39,139 bases of DNA from Caldithrix sp. Lineage in GTDB: Bacteria > Calditrichota > Calditrichia > Calditrichales > Calditrichaceae. Position 1 is the stretch's first letter, and each line of letters starts with the position of its first letter. A program made the position numbers and the translations under genes. The DNA is taken from contig DYOS01000016.1 in the NCBI GenBank assembly GCA_020720405.1, positions 1 to 39,139 of the forward strand, in the 5' to 3' direction. The notes beneath the pieces were generated by a model. That model was not told the DNA's origin. It searched no databases and saw nothing but the letters and a program-made list of their open reading frames with translations. Below, piece by piece: positions 1 through 8,223 of this stretch.

Positions 1-83
1 TTTGGCGATGACACAGCAACAGATCTGGGACTCCTTCGGCGTCTGCTTATGGATTTGTGCGGTTGTTTCTGCCGCTCAGGATT
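1..83. other. Window edge, no gene assigned
   Basis: This short stretch lies downstream of the argH stop codon. On the minus strand it could lead into a further gene of the arginine operon, but too little sequence is present to see a start codon with a convincing ribosome binding site. The plus-strand frame 1 is open from the first base into argH antisense, which looks like a shadow of the argH codon structure rather than a gene. Confidence 0.4.
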
Positions 84-1451
84 TTACAGTTCGGCCCTGA
101 GCAAGGCCACCTGGCGCAGAATCTCCGGCCAGGCTGTGCCACCGGCCGAATTTCGGCGGGCCACCGATTGCCGCGGATCAAGCAAATCGGCGAGATTGGC
201 TTTTAACAAGGGATGAAATTCCCCGGCTTTTTCCGCCGTCAGCAGCGAAAAATTTCCCCCGTTTTGTTCACAGTATTGCACCACCTCAGCCACTATTTTA
301 TAGGCCTCGCGGAAGGGTACCCCATGCTGTGCCAGATAATCGGCCCAATCCGTAGCCAGACAAAAATCAGCATATAATTCTTTCTCAAAACGATCTTTAT
401 TAAACTGAGCTTTTTCAATCATTCCGGCCATTAACGAAAAACTATCCGTGGTTATGAGAACCGCATCAAACAGGGCGGCTTTGTCTTCCTGCAAATCGCG
501 GTTATAAGCGAGCGGCAGGCTGCGTACCAGGCTGAGCAGGGTTTGCAGGTCTCCTATAACCCGGGCCGACTTACCGCGGATCAGCTCTGCCGAATCAGGA
601 TTCCGTTTCTGCGGCATGATGCTTGATCCAGTGGTATGGCTTTCATCCAGCCGGACAAAATTAAATTCCGCCGCTGACCACAGCACCATTTCTTCCGCCA
701 GGCGGGACAAGCCGCTCATCGCGATGGCGCAAACGGCCGCCGCTTCCTGAAACACATCCCGGGAAGCAACAGCATCCATCGCATTTTCAACTATCCCGCC
801 AAACTCTAATTCCTGCGCCACAAAATAGCGGTCGGTCGGAAAGGAGGTTCCGGCCAGAGCACAGGCCCCAAGCGGGGAAAGATTTAGGCGTTCGGTCAGA
901 CTATTCAACCGCTGCAGATCGCGGGTCATAGGCCAGATATGAGCCAGCAGATGATGACCAAGCAAAATGGGCTGCCCGCGCTGCAGGTGCGTGTAGCCAG
1001 GCATCAGAATCTGACCATCATATTCAATTCTGTCCAGCAGGACCCCGATCAGTTTTAGCAAAGCCGCACGATATTGAGCCAATGACTTTTTGAGCCATAA
1101 ACGGACATCCACAGCCACCTGATCGTTGCGGGAACGGGCGGTATGCAGTTTTTTGCCCGTTTCACCAAGCCGCCGGGTCAGTTCAGCCTCCACCGCCATG
1201 TGGATATCCTCTTCGGTTTCATCGGGCTGCCAGTGTCCGGCCTTATAATCGGCCAGCATCTGGATCAGGCCGTCGGCCAGACTGCTGCTTTCAACGGCGC
1301 TGATTATGCCCTGCCGTCCCAGCATCCGGGCGTGAGCAAGCGAAGCCGTAATATCTTCTTCGAGCATCAGCAGGTCTGTCTCCAGCGAGGCGGCATAGCG
1401 GGCCAGTTCATCGCCGGCGGCGGATTTAAAACGGCTCCGTAAAATACTCAT
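84..1451 (-). CDS. argH: Argininosuccinate lyase
   Basis: Last step of arginine biosynthesis: cleaves argininosuccinate to arginine and fumarate in the cytoplasm. The 455-residue length is normal for the fumarase/aspartase superfamily enzyme, a homotetramer. Visible signatures are EDIHM at about residue 81, HTARSRNDQ at 103-111, YTHLQRGQP at 153-161 and the superfamily signature GSSIMPQKRNPD at 275-286, which contains the catalytic serine loop. The start codon overlaps the argG stop as ATGA, and the argG 3' end provides a GGAGG-type ribosome binding site, so the two genes are translationally coupled and transcribed together. The usual N-terminal W-G-G-R-F is reduced to L-R-S-R-F, a small deviation. 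Regulation by the nearby ArgR is likely but no box was found directly upstream of argG. Confidence 0.97.
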   Translation of the reverse strand: MSILRSRFKSAAGDELARYAASLETDLLMLEEDITASLAHARMLGRQGIISAVESSSLADGLIQMLADYKAGHWQPDETEEDIHMAVEAELTRRLGETGKKLHTARSRNDQVAVDVRLWLKKSLAQYRAALLKLIGVLLDRIEYDGQILMPGYTHLQRGQPILLGHHLLAHIWPMTRDLQRLNSLTERLNLSPLGACALAGTSFPTDRYFVAQELEFGGIVENAMDAVASRDVFQEAAAVCAIAMSGLSRLAEEMVLWSAAEFNFVRLDESHTTGSSIMPQKRNPDSAELIRGKSARVIGDLQTLLSLVRSLPLAYNRDLQEDKAALFDAVLITTDSFSLMAGMIEKAQFNKDRFEKELYADFCLATDWADYLAQHGVPFREAYKIVAEVVQYCEQNGGNFSLLTAEKAGEFHPLLKANLADLLDPRQSVARRNSAGGTAWPEILRQVALLRAEL

Positions 1452-2653
1452 TCACCCTCCGAAATCCGTTTCATGCCCAGGGTTCGCAGACGCAGCGCCC
1501 GCAGGCGGATAAATCCCGTGGCATCCGACTGATTGAACACGTCATCCGCCTCAAAGGTGGAAATGGCATGATCGTACAAGGTGTGGGTAAACGAGCGGCG
1601 CCCGGCGATGGCTACGCTGCCCTTGTATAATTTGAGCCGGGCTTCGCCATTGACCCGCTCCTGAATATGATCGAGAAAGGCCTGCAGCGCTTCCCGCTCC
1701 GGGCTGTACCACAAACCGTTGTAGGCCATTTCTGAATAGCGCGGGGTAATTTCATCCCGGAGATGATGCACTTCACGGTCCAGGGTGATTGATTCCACAG
1801 CTTTGTGGGCATGATGGAGCAGGGTTACACCGGGCGTTTCGTACACGCCGCGGCTTTTCATGCCCAGAAACCGGTTTTCAACCACATCCACCCGGCCGAT
1901 ACCGTGTTTTCCGGCGATCCGGTTTAGCTCGAGGATGAGTTCCACCGCTTCATATTCCTGATTGTTTATGCTGACCGGCAGACCTTTTTTAAAACCAATG
2001 GTTATGATTTCCGGCTGATCGGGTGCCTGTTCGGGATCAACCGTCATCTGAAACATGCCCTGCGGCGGATCGGCCCAGGGATCTTCCAGCACACCGCCCT
2101 CATAGGAAATATGCATCAGGTTGGCATCCATCGAATATTCCGGTTTGGGCGCCGAGGGCATTTCGATGCCATACTGCCGGGCGTAGGCAATCAGATCGCT
2201 GCGTCCCTTGTATTGCCATTCCCGCCAGGGGGCGATGATTTTGATATCCGGTTTCAGGGCGTAGGCGGCCATTTCGAACCGAACCTGATCGTTGCCCTTG
2301 CCGGTTGAGCCGTGGGCAATGGCCGTGGCGCCGTATTTTTCCGCTGTGCGGACAAGACCGCGGGCGGTCACCGGTCGGGCCAGGGAGGTGCCCATCAGGT
2401 AATAGCTTTCGTAAACCGCATTGGCGGCCAGCGCCGGGAAAATACATTCGGTCACAAACGCCTGGCGCAAATCTTCGACCACGGCCTCGGTTGCCCCGTA
2501 TTTGAGAGCGGTCAGTGAGGCATTGGCCACCTCGCTTTGATCCTGACCGACATTGGCGGTGTAGGTAATCACTTCGGCTTTGTATTCTTTTTGTAACCAG
2601 TGGAGGATAACCGAGGTGTCCAATCCTCCGGAGTATGCCAGAACAATTTTCAT
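1448..2653 (-). CDS. argG: Argininosuccinate synthase
   Basis: Condenses citrulline and aspartate with ATP (released as AMP and PPi) to argininosuccinate, the step before argH. The 401-residue length matches the type I family. The N-terminal ATP-pyrophosphatase P-loop is clear at residues 4-16 (VLAYSGGLDTSVI), followed by the family motif GSTGKGNDQVRFE and the citrulline/aspartate-binding region around TSLARPV. A purine-rich AAGGGG-type ribosome binding site lies about ten bases upstream of the ATG. It is the first gene of the argG-argH pair, with a four-base overlap to argH. The upstream gap to argR carries a composite intergenic repeat rather than another gene. Confidence 0.97.
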   Translation of the reverse strand: MKIVLAYSGGLDTSVILHWLQKEYKAEVITYTANVGQDQSEVANASLTALKYGATEAVVEDLRQAFVTECIFPALAANAVYESYYLMGTSLARPVTARGLVRTAEKYGATAIAHGSTGKGNDQVRFEMAAYALKPDIKIIAPWREWQYKGRSDLIAYARQYGIEMPSAPKPEYSMDANLMHISYEGGVLEDPWADPPQGMFQMTVDPEQAPDQPEIITIGFKKGLPVSINNQEYEAVELILELNRIAGKHGIGRVDVVENRFLGMKSRGVYETPGVTLLHHAHKAVESITLDREVHHLRDEITPRYSEMAYNGLWYSPEREALQAFLDHIQERVNGEARLKLYKGSVAIAGRRSFTHTLYDHAISTFEADDVFNQSDATGFIRLRALRLRTLGMKRISEGE

Positions 2654-2724
2654 CAGTGTTTCTTTCCCCTTTATAATTTGCAGTGTATTAAGTTTTTGGT
2701 TGTGGCGGTAAGTTTGTTATTACC

Positions 2725-2992
2725 TGTCATCCCGTCGGACAGGCTGTTGCATAGACAATATTTCAAAAAAAGATTTCTCCTCATTCCGGCCATGCGGAAC
2801 TATCTAAATTTTCGATCGAAGTGACGAACCCGGACACGTCATCCCGTATGAACGGGACAAGTTTTCGAGGAGCTGGCGACGAGAAATCTTTGAATCTGCC
2901 ACAGCCTGCGGAGAGGGACAAGTTCCCGAGGAGCAGGCGATGAGGAATCTATTTTTTTTGACTTATAAATTTCTCGCTCGCTCAGCATGACA
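2725..2992. repeat. Composite inverted-repeat intergenic element (copy A)
   Basis: The gap between argG and argR starts with TGTCAT (2725-2730) and ends with ATGACA (2987-2992). Inside are a left arm CTGTTGCA...AGATTTCTCCTCAT (2744-2784) and an inverted right arm GACGAGAAATCTTTGAATCTGC (from 2878), so the unit can fold back on itself. A 36-bp segment beginning GGGACAAGTT is present twice in direct orientation, at 2854-2889 and 2915-2950, with about five mismatches. Related sequence occurs at 14606-14811 and 34053-34085. No protein is encoded. It resembles the REP/MITE-like repeats that are common between genes in FCB genomes; its mobility is inferred. Confidence 0.75.
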
Positions 2993-3027
2993 GTTTGAAA
3001 GATTCTGCACCAGACTGGGACATGATG

Positions 3028-3498
3028 CTAATAATTTAAAATTTTCATCAGTTCACGAGCCAGATCCGCCCCGCCATTGACCTTTTTTGCCACGACGAGA
3101 ATTGTGTCATCACCGGCCAGCGTGGCCAGACAACCCGGCGGCGGATTGCGGTCGATAGCTGCCGCAACCGTGCTCCCGGCGCCAGCCTGGGTTTTAACAA
3201 TAGTCAGGTTCTGCGAAGAATCAATTCCGGTCACCAGCCGTTTCATCAAACCGGATAGTTCATCCGCCACCGGCATGCTTTGGTCGGCGGCAGGCAGTTT
3301 GTAAATATAATTACCGCCTCGTTCTTTTATCCGGCGTACACCAAGTGCTTTCAGATCGCGGGATAAGGTACTCTGCGTAACATGATAACCGAGTTCATGC
3401 AGACGGAGCAGCAACTCATCCTGACTGGCAATTTTTTGCGCTTCGGACAGCAGGCGGCGGAGAATCAGCCGGCGGACGGAAGTCTGTTCATCTTTCAT
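3028..3498 (-). CDS. argR: Arginine repressor
   Basis: Hexameric arginine-sensing transcription factor that represses biosynthesis and can activate catabolism. The 156-residue length is standard. The N-terminal winged helix (residues 1-70) contains the recognition helix motif TQSTLSRDLKALGV at 41-54. The C-terminal oligomerisation and arginine-binding domain contains GAGSTVAAAIDRN (106-118) and LAGDDTILVV (127-136), whose paired aspartates 130/131 correspond to the arginine-binding pair of the family. It lies upstream of argGH on the same strand but is separated from it by about 370 bp of repeat sequence, so it is probably transcribed on its own. Its promoter is overlapped by an ARG-box-like dyad, which suggests autoregulation. 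Confidence 0.95.
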   Translation of the reverse strand: MKDEQTSVRRLILRRLLSEAQKIASQDELLLRLHELGYHVTQSTLSRDLKALGVRRIKERGGNYIYKLPAADQSMPVADELSGLMKRLVTGIDSSQNLTIVKTQAGAGSTVAAAIDRNPPPGCLATLAGDDTILVVAKKVNGGADLARELMKILNY

Positions 3499-3514
3499 AA
3501 AGCATTCTTTTGTT

Positions 3515-3532
3515 TATGCGCATATTCGCATA
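3515..3532. promoter_or_regulatory. ARG-box-like operator in front of argR
   Basis: An 18-bp dyad, TATGCG-N6-CGCATA, sits 17 bases upstream of the argR start codon. It keeps the outer T-x-T-G and C-A-x-A positions of the 18-bp ARG-box consensus known from enteric ArgR, but not the inner AT pairs. It overlaps the last bases of the proposed -10 hexamer and the expected transcription start, the arrangement expected for an autorepressing site. Confidence 0.65.
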
Positions 3533-3557
3533 TTACAAAGATAATTTAATTTGTCAA
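3530..3557 (-). promoter_or_regulatory. Promoter of argR
   Basis: On the minus strand a perfect -35 hexamer TTGACA (3557-3552) is followed after 16 bases by TAATAT (3535-3530) as the -10. Transcription would begin about ten bases further on, inside the ARG-box-like dyad. Confidence 0.6.
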
Positions 3558-3691
3558 TATGGGGTTTGAGGGAAAAACCGGTGTTTAAGCCCAGTTTAAG
3601 CAATAGATTTTATAGCTCAGCATTTTTGAAAAATTGGCTGTGAAGAAATTCCAAAATTTAGTTGGTTTTGTTAACCTGATCAGTTGATGAA

Positions 3692-3796
3692 TTTGGGCTA
3701 AAGCCCGGATAGAGTGGGTTCTCATTAGCCCCTGTCCCGCAGGTGCGGGATGGGGTTATTTTGAACGCCTTGATTTTATGGAGTTTAGTCCACAAA
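3692..3796. repeat. Structured intergenic element with inverted ends
   Basis: The left end holds the palindrome GGGCTAAAGCCC (3695-3706) and the right end an inverted, diverged relative, TGGAGTTTAGTCCA (3779-3792). Between them is a strong potential hairpin built on GCCCC...TCCCGC/GCGGGA...GGGG (about 3728-3756). No open frame is convincing. This differs from the GTCAT...ATGAC family elsewhere in the window and has only this one copy here, so calling it a repeat rests on its structure and resemblance to dispersed elements in related genomes. Confidence 0.45.
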
Positions 3797-3828
3797 AAAG
3801 AGATTTTTAAATAATTCAGTTTTATTGA

Positions 3829-4818
3829 TTATTGCCCGATCCGGTCTATTTCATCCAGCTCATCTGCCGTGAAGTCTTTATTTTTTAGGGCATTCAGATT
3901 GTCGTACAACTGCTCCACCCGGCTTACACCAATCAGTGCCGAAGTTACTTCGGGCAGACGCAGCACCCAGGCAATGGCCATCTGAGCCAGTGATTGTCCC
4001 CGTTTTTCAGCGATGGTATTTAGTCGTTTTATTTTGGAAAGCAGGTCGGGGTTGATCTGTTCAGGCTGCAGAAATCCGTGCGCTTTGGCGGCCCGTGAAT
4101 CGTCGGGAATTCCATTCAGGTAGCGGTTGGTCAGCAGCCCCTGGGCCAAAGGTGAAAAAACAATCGAGCCCATACCGGTTTCGCGCAGCGTGTCGGTCAA
4201 ACCCTGTTCGATCCAGCGCTCGAACAGGTGATACTTTGGCTGGTGGATAAGCAGCGGCGTACCCAGTTCCCGCATTATCTCCGCCGCACGGCGGGTTAAA
4301 TCGGCCGGATAAGAGGAAATGCCGGCATACAAGGCCCGCCCGCTGCGCACGATAAAATCGAGAGCCTGCATGGTTTCTTCAAGCGGGGTTTCCGGGTCCG
4401 GGCGGTGATGATAAAAAATATCCACATAATCCAGTCCCATCCGTTTCAGACTTTGATCAAGGCTGGCCACAAGATATTTGCGCGAGCCGAAATTTCCGTA
4501 GGGACCGGGCCACATTTCCCAGCCGGCCTTGCTGGAAATGATCAGCTCATCACGATAGGGATGCAGATCGCTTTTCAGAATCAGACCCAGGGTCGTTTCC
4601 GCCGAGCCGGGCGGCGGGCCATAATTATTGGCCAGATCAAAATGGGTGATGCCGGCGTCAAAGGCCCGGCAAAGAATATCACGGGCCAGATCCAGCGTAT
4701 CGACCGCACCAAAATTATGCCACAGGCCAAGCGATATTTCGGGCAAAAGCAAACCGCTTCGTCCGCAGCGCCGGTATTCCATTTGCCGATAGCGTTCATT
4801 ATGTGCCTGGTAATTCAT
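3829..4818 (-). CDS. yghZ: Aldo/keto reductase, YghZ (L-glyceraldehyde 3-phosphate reductase) type
   Basis: NADPH-dependent reductase of the AKR14 type. Characterised relatives reduce L-glyceraldehyde 3-phosphate and methylglyoxal, so a detoxification role in the cytoplasm is likely. The 329-residue (alpha/beta)8 protein shows the N-terminal hallmarks NERYRQMEYRRCGRSGL and LSLGLWHNFG-like segments and FDLANNYGPPPGSAE. The catalytic tetrad is readable as Asp61, Tyr66, Lys97 (IISSKAG) and His138 (DIFYHHRPD). The NADPH-binding C-terminal motif SALIGVSRVEQL is present. A GGAGG ribosome binding site precedes the ATG. It is slightly shorter at the C-terminus than the E. coli protein. It is a single gene, divergent from the FG-GAP protein, with no visible operon partner. 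Confidence 0.92.
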   Translation of the reverse strand: MNYQAHNERYRQMEYRRCGRSGLLLPEISLGLWHNFGAVDTLDLARDILCRAFDAGITHFDLANNYGPPPGSAETTLGLILKSDLHPYRDELIISSKAGWEMWPGPYGNFGSRKYLVASLDQSLKRMGLDYVDIFYHHRPDPETPLEETMQALDFIVRSGRALYAGISSYPADLTRRAAEIMRELGTPLLIHQPKYHLFERWIEQGLTDTLRETGMGSIVFSPLAQGLLTNRYLNGIPDDSRAAKAHGFLQPEQINPDLLSKIKRLNTIAEKRGQSLAQMAIAWVLRLPEVTSALIGVSRVEQLYDNLNALKNKDFTADELDEIDRIGQ

Positions 4819-4975
4819 GCCGCCTCCGGTTTTAACCCGCTGATTTTACCAAAATCGGGTTGGTAAATAAAACAAAATCAGGAAACAACAATTCCATCAA
4901 TAATTATGTTTTTTATCAACTCTGTTATAAAATTTATGTCGCATTTTTTATTTGCAACCACCCGAAAGAAACTCC

Positions 4976-7585
4976 ATGAAAAAAACCATTCTTTTCAGCT
5001 CAGTTCTATTGCTTGCTGCAATAGCTTTTATGATGACCAAAAATCAACCATCCACACCTGCAGCTGATTGGACCAGCCGGGCTATTGCAGAAATAGCGGC
5101 GCATGAATACATCTTTCATTATTCCGATGAACTGCAGACCTGGCAATGTTTTAACCGCCGCCATCATCTGCAGTTTATTTACCAGACAAATGGTTTTAGC
5201 GTCCGGCCCTGGTCAGCAAATGAACAACCGGGAATTCCCGAATCCGGCGCTGACTGGCAGATCGATTTCCGACTGACCGGTCTTGGCCGGAATAACGGGA
5301 TTCTATCTCCCGCCGGGGAAGGTTCATGGCAGGTATCCGGCGGCGAAGCTTTGCTGCACCGGGAGAATCTGGATTTGCACTATCAAAATTCAGCACAAGG
5401 CCTGCGCCAGAATTTTATCATTACCAACCGACCGGTGGGCGAAGGTGATTTGCGTCTGCGTATGGATACTAATAGTGAACTTGGCCTTTCGGTGTTTGAT
5501 CAGGGTCTTGTTTTTAAGGACAGCAGCGCTGCCGACCGCCTGCAATATGCTGATCTGAACGTTTGGGATGCCGAAATGCGGATTATGGCTGCACATTTTG
5601 AACCGGCCGGACCCGCTGGATTTGATATTGTGATTGACGATGACTTTGCGGTTTATCCATTGACCATCGATCCTTTATCGACAAATCCGGACTGGAGCGG
5701 CGAGCCGAATCAGGCCAACGCCAGCTATGGCTTTTCCGTGGCCCGGGCCGGTGATGTCAACAATGACGGTTACAGTGATGTCATCATCGGTGCTTACAGA
5801 CATGAAAACGGCGCCCATGATGGCGGAACGGTTTTTGGATTTTACGGTTCGGCCTCCGGATTAAGCACAACGCCAAACTGGATCACGGATGTCGATAATG
5901 ATGGTGCCTGGTTTGGCTGGGCTGTGGCCTCAGCCGGGGATGTCAATAATGATGGCTATGATGATGTTATCGTCGGCGCTGTTTACTATGCCAATCAGTT
6001 TGGCGGAGCTTTTGTTTACCTGGGTTCGGCTTCCGGGCTGGCCACATCGCCGGTCTGGTCCGCCCAGGGCGATCAGGACGGTTGCCGCTTTGGGATCAGT
6101 GTTGCCTCGGCCGGCGATGTCAATAATGACGGTTATGATGAGGTCATTGTCGGCGCCCGTTTATATATCAGTGATAATGGCAAGGAGGGCCGGGCCTATT
6201 TGTACATGGGTTCGGCTGCTGGTCCATCGGCCACGGCAGACTGGATCGGTGAAGCCAACCAGACCTCTGCTGAATATGGCTACCGGGTGGCCAGCGCCGG
6301 TGATGTTAACGCCGATGGCTATGATGATGTCATGGTCTCGGCCCGGCTTTTCGATGACCCCGAATACGGAGAAGGGAAAGTCTTTTTGTACTACGGCGCT
6401 TCCGGCGGCTTGAATACCAGTCCGGGTTGGACCGCGGATGGCGATCAGGCCAGTGTCGAGTTTGGCAAAAGTATCAATGGCGCCGGTGATGTTAACAATG
6501 ACGGTTTTGATGATATTATCATTGGTTCCATCTATTTCAGTAATGGTGAAAGCCATGAAGGAAGAGCTTTTGTATATATGGGTTCGGCCAGCGGTCCCTC
6601 ACTTAATCCGGACTGGACCGCGGAAGCGGATCAGGCTGATGCCTTTTTTGGTGCCGCCGTCGCCTCCGCCGGTGATGTTAACGGTGATGGATTTGATGAT
6701 GTTATTGTCGGTGCCTATGGCTTCGATGGTGATCTGGCCGATGAGGGCAAGGCCTATGTTTATCACGGTTCGCTTAGTGGTCTTTCGGTTACACCGGACT
6801 GGACTGCCGAATCCAATCAAACCGGCTGCGAATATGCCATCGCCGTAAGTTCAGCCGGCGATGTTAATAACGACGGTTTTGCGGAGGTTCTGGTCGGCGC
6901 TGATTTATATGACAACGGACAGGCCGATGAGGGCGGGGCATTTCTATACATGGGTAGTGAGGATGATCCTTTACCGGTTGAACTGGTTTCGTTTACCGCT
7001 GCCGCCGGGAACGAGGGTGTTGTTTTAAACTGGTCCACCGCCTCAGAGCTTAATAATTACGGCTTTGAGATTTACCGCAGCAGCCAGGCCGGCACGGCCG
7101 GGGAAAAAATTGCCTTTGTCCGGGGGAATGGCAATAGCAGCGCAGAAGAGCAATATTCCTACCTGGATCAGGATGTTTTACAGGAGCAGCCCGGAACCTG
7201 GTATTACCACCTGAAACAGATCGACTTTGATGGTCAGAGCCAATTAAGCCCGGTTGTCAGCGTTGAAATACCGGCCCTGACCCATTTTGAACTTAGCCAA
7301 AATTATCCCAATCCTTTTTCCGCCGGGTCAGGTCAGTCTGCCTCATCCACCACCATTCCTTTCACCTTATCCGAAACCGGTAGCGTCCATCTGGAAGTAT
7401 TTAATACTCTGGGACAAAAAATGCTCGTGAGCAGCAAAATGTCACTCAATCAGGGCAATCATCAAATCCGGATCGATGCTTCAGACTGGCCGGGCGGGGT
7501 TTATTTTTATCGTTTGCAGGTGACTGCCGCTGCTTCGGGTCAGACCCGCTTTAGTCAGCAGAAAAAAATGCTCTTGCTAAGATAA
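4976..7585 (+). CDS. Secreted FG-GAP repeat propeller protein with T9SS sorting domain
   Basis: A surface or extracellular protein of unknown ligand. The start at 4976 (MKKTILFSS...) is preferred over an in-frame TTG at 4952 because it begins a clean signal peptide; the mature protein would be near 850 residues. After about 230 N-terminal residues come seven FG-GAP repeats of about 60 residues (nucleotides 5690-6960), each with a calcium-binding loop of the form AGDVNNDGYDDVIVGA, which should close a seven-bladed integrin-like beta-propeller. Next is a segment starting LPVELVSFTA with a fibronectin-like look, and finally a type IX sorting domain beginning FELSQNYPNPF and ending in GVYFYRLQV. 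Passage through Sec and then the T9SS is therefore expected. The repeats are also recognisable at DNA level, suggesting blade duplication. Confidence 0.9.
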   Translation: MKKTILFSSVLLLAAIAFMMTKNQPSTPAADWTSRAIAEIAAHEYIFHYSDELQTWQCFNRRHHLQFIYQTNGFSVRPWSANEQPGIPESGADWQIDFRLTGLGRNNGILSPAGEGSWQVSGGEALLHRENLDLHYQNSAQGLRQNFIITNRPVGEGDLRLRMDTNSELGLSVFDQGLVFKDSSAADRLQYADLNVWDAEMRIMAAHFEPAGPAGFDIVIDDDFAVYPLTIDPLSTNPDWSGEPNQANASYGFSVARAGDVNNDGYSDVIIGAYRHENGAHDGGTVFGFYGSASGLSTTPNWITDVDNDGAWFGWAVASAGDVNNDGYDDVIVGAVYYANQFGGAFVYLGSASGLATSPVWSAQGDQDGCRFGISVASAGDVNNDGYDEVIVGARLYISDNGKEGRAYLYMGSAAGPSATADWIGEANQTSAEYGYRVASAGDVNADGYDDVMVSARLFDDPEYGEGKVFLYYGASGGLNTSPGWTADGDQASVEFGKSINGAGDVNNDGFDDIIIGSIYFSNGESHEGRAFVYMGSASGPSLNPDWTAEADQADAFFGAAVASAGDVNGDGFDDVIVGAYGFDGDLADEGKAYVYHGSLSGLSVTPDWTAESNQTGCEYAIAVSSAGDVNNDGFAEVLVGADLYDNGQADEGGAFLYMGSEDDPLPVELVSFTAAAGNEGVVLNWSTASELNNYGFEIYRSSQAGTAGEKIAFVRGNGNSSAEEQYSYLDQDVLQEQPGTWYYHLKQIDFDGQSQLSPVVSVEIPALTHFELSQNYPNPFSAGSGQSASSTTIPFTLSETGSVHLEVFNTLGQKMLVSSKMSLNQGNHQIRIDASDWPGGVYFYRLQVTAAASGQTRFSQQKKMLLLR

Positions 7586-7813
7586 GCAATTGCTTCCGGG
7601 TGCATCGTCCAGTAGTGTTTTCAAGCTGCCGGTTCCGTTTTCAGCGCTTTTCAAAAACAGCCATCCTTTTAGATGAAAATTCGACTATTTCCAAATTCTA
7701 CCGGTTGGTTAATTTCCCATTCGTTTCAGGAATTTAAGCTATTGATGGTTTAAACTTGGTGAAACATTTTCGGAGATTATAGATTCAACTACCCATTCTT
7801 TCGGAAAAACAAA

Positions 7814-8041
7814 ATGACCGATACCATTTTAGTATCAACCTTGTGTTGTCCGGTCTGCGGGCAGAAAAAGACGGAATTGATGTCAACTAAAGCCTGTTCT
7901 TATTTTTATTCCTGTACTTTCTGCGGGGCTTTACTGCGGCCTAAGCCGGGAGATTGCTGTGTCTTTTGCTCCTTTGGCGATACTCCCTGCCCGTCCCGGC
8001 AAATTGTATCAATAAAACAACAGGGCGATGAGTCCAAATAA
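7814..8041 (+). CDS. Small cysteine-rich GDCCVxC-domain protein
   Basis: A 75-residue cytoplasmic protein with ten cysteines: C11, C12 and C15 (CCPVC), C28, C34 and C37 (CTFC), C48, C49 and C52 in the diagnostic GDCCVFC block, and C59 (TPCP). The GDCCVxC family is known from mercury and other metal-resistance neighbourhoods, and some members carry selenocysteine in this block; here all positions are ordinary TGT/TGC cysteine codons. Thiol clusters of this kind suggest metal binding or transfer, but no reaction has been established that I know of. It lies about 315 bp upstream of a copper/silver-type efflux operon on the same strand, which supports a metal-related role. A GGAAAAAC sequence upstream is a weak ribosome binding site. 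Confidence 0.8.
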   Translation: MTDTILVSTLCCPVCGQKKTELMSTKACSYFYSCTFCGALLRPKPGDCCVFCSFGDTPCPSRQIVSIKQQGDESK

Positions 8042-8223
8042 AAATAAGACTTTCAACTCATCACAGGCAATAAATCAGATGCCTGTTTAGTTCAATCTTA
8101 TTAACCGTGTCCTCAAAAAAACAGCCCGGAAATCGACAGAGGCGATTTAGAAATGCACAGAATCAACATCACGATAATCAAAGAGCCATCTTGTAATAGA
8201 AACCTTTGAAATACTCCCTGATT

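Noticed and set aside
2677-2694. Possible ARG box upstream of argG (TTTGCA half-site).
   Set aside because: Only the left half matches the consensus; the positions that should read C-A-x-A on the right do not, so it is not better than chance in AT-rich sequence.
6161-6556. Minus-strand open frame of 131 codons, and similar frames at 5390-5596 and 6599-6820.
   Set aside because: They are antisense to the FG-GAP repeats and arise from the repeated Asp/Asn/Gly codons; they have no ribosome binding site or recognisable family.
5690-6960. Regular DNA repeats that might be taken for a CRISPR array.
   Set aside because: The period of about 180 bp, the uninterrupted reading frame and the FG-GAP protein motif show that these are protein-coding repeats.
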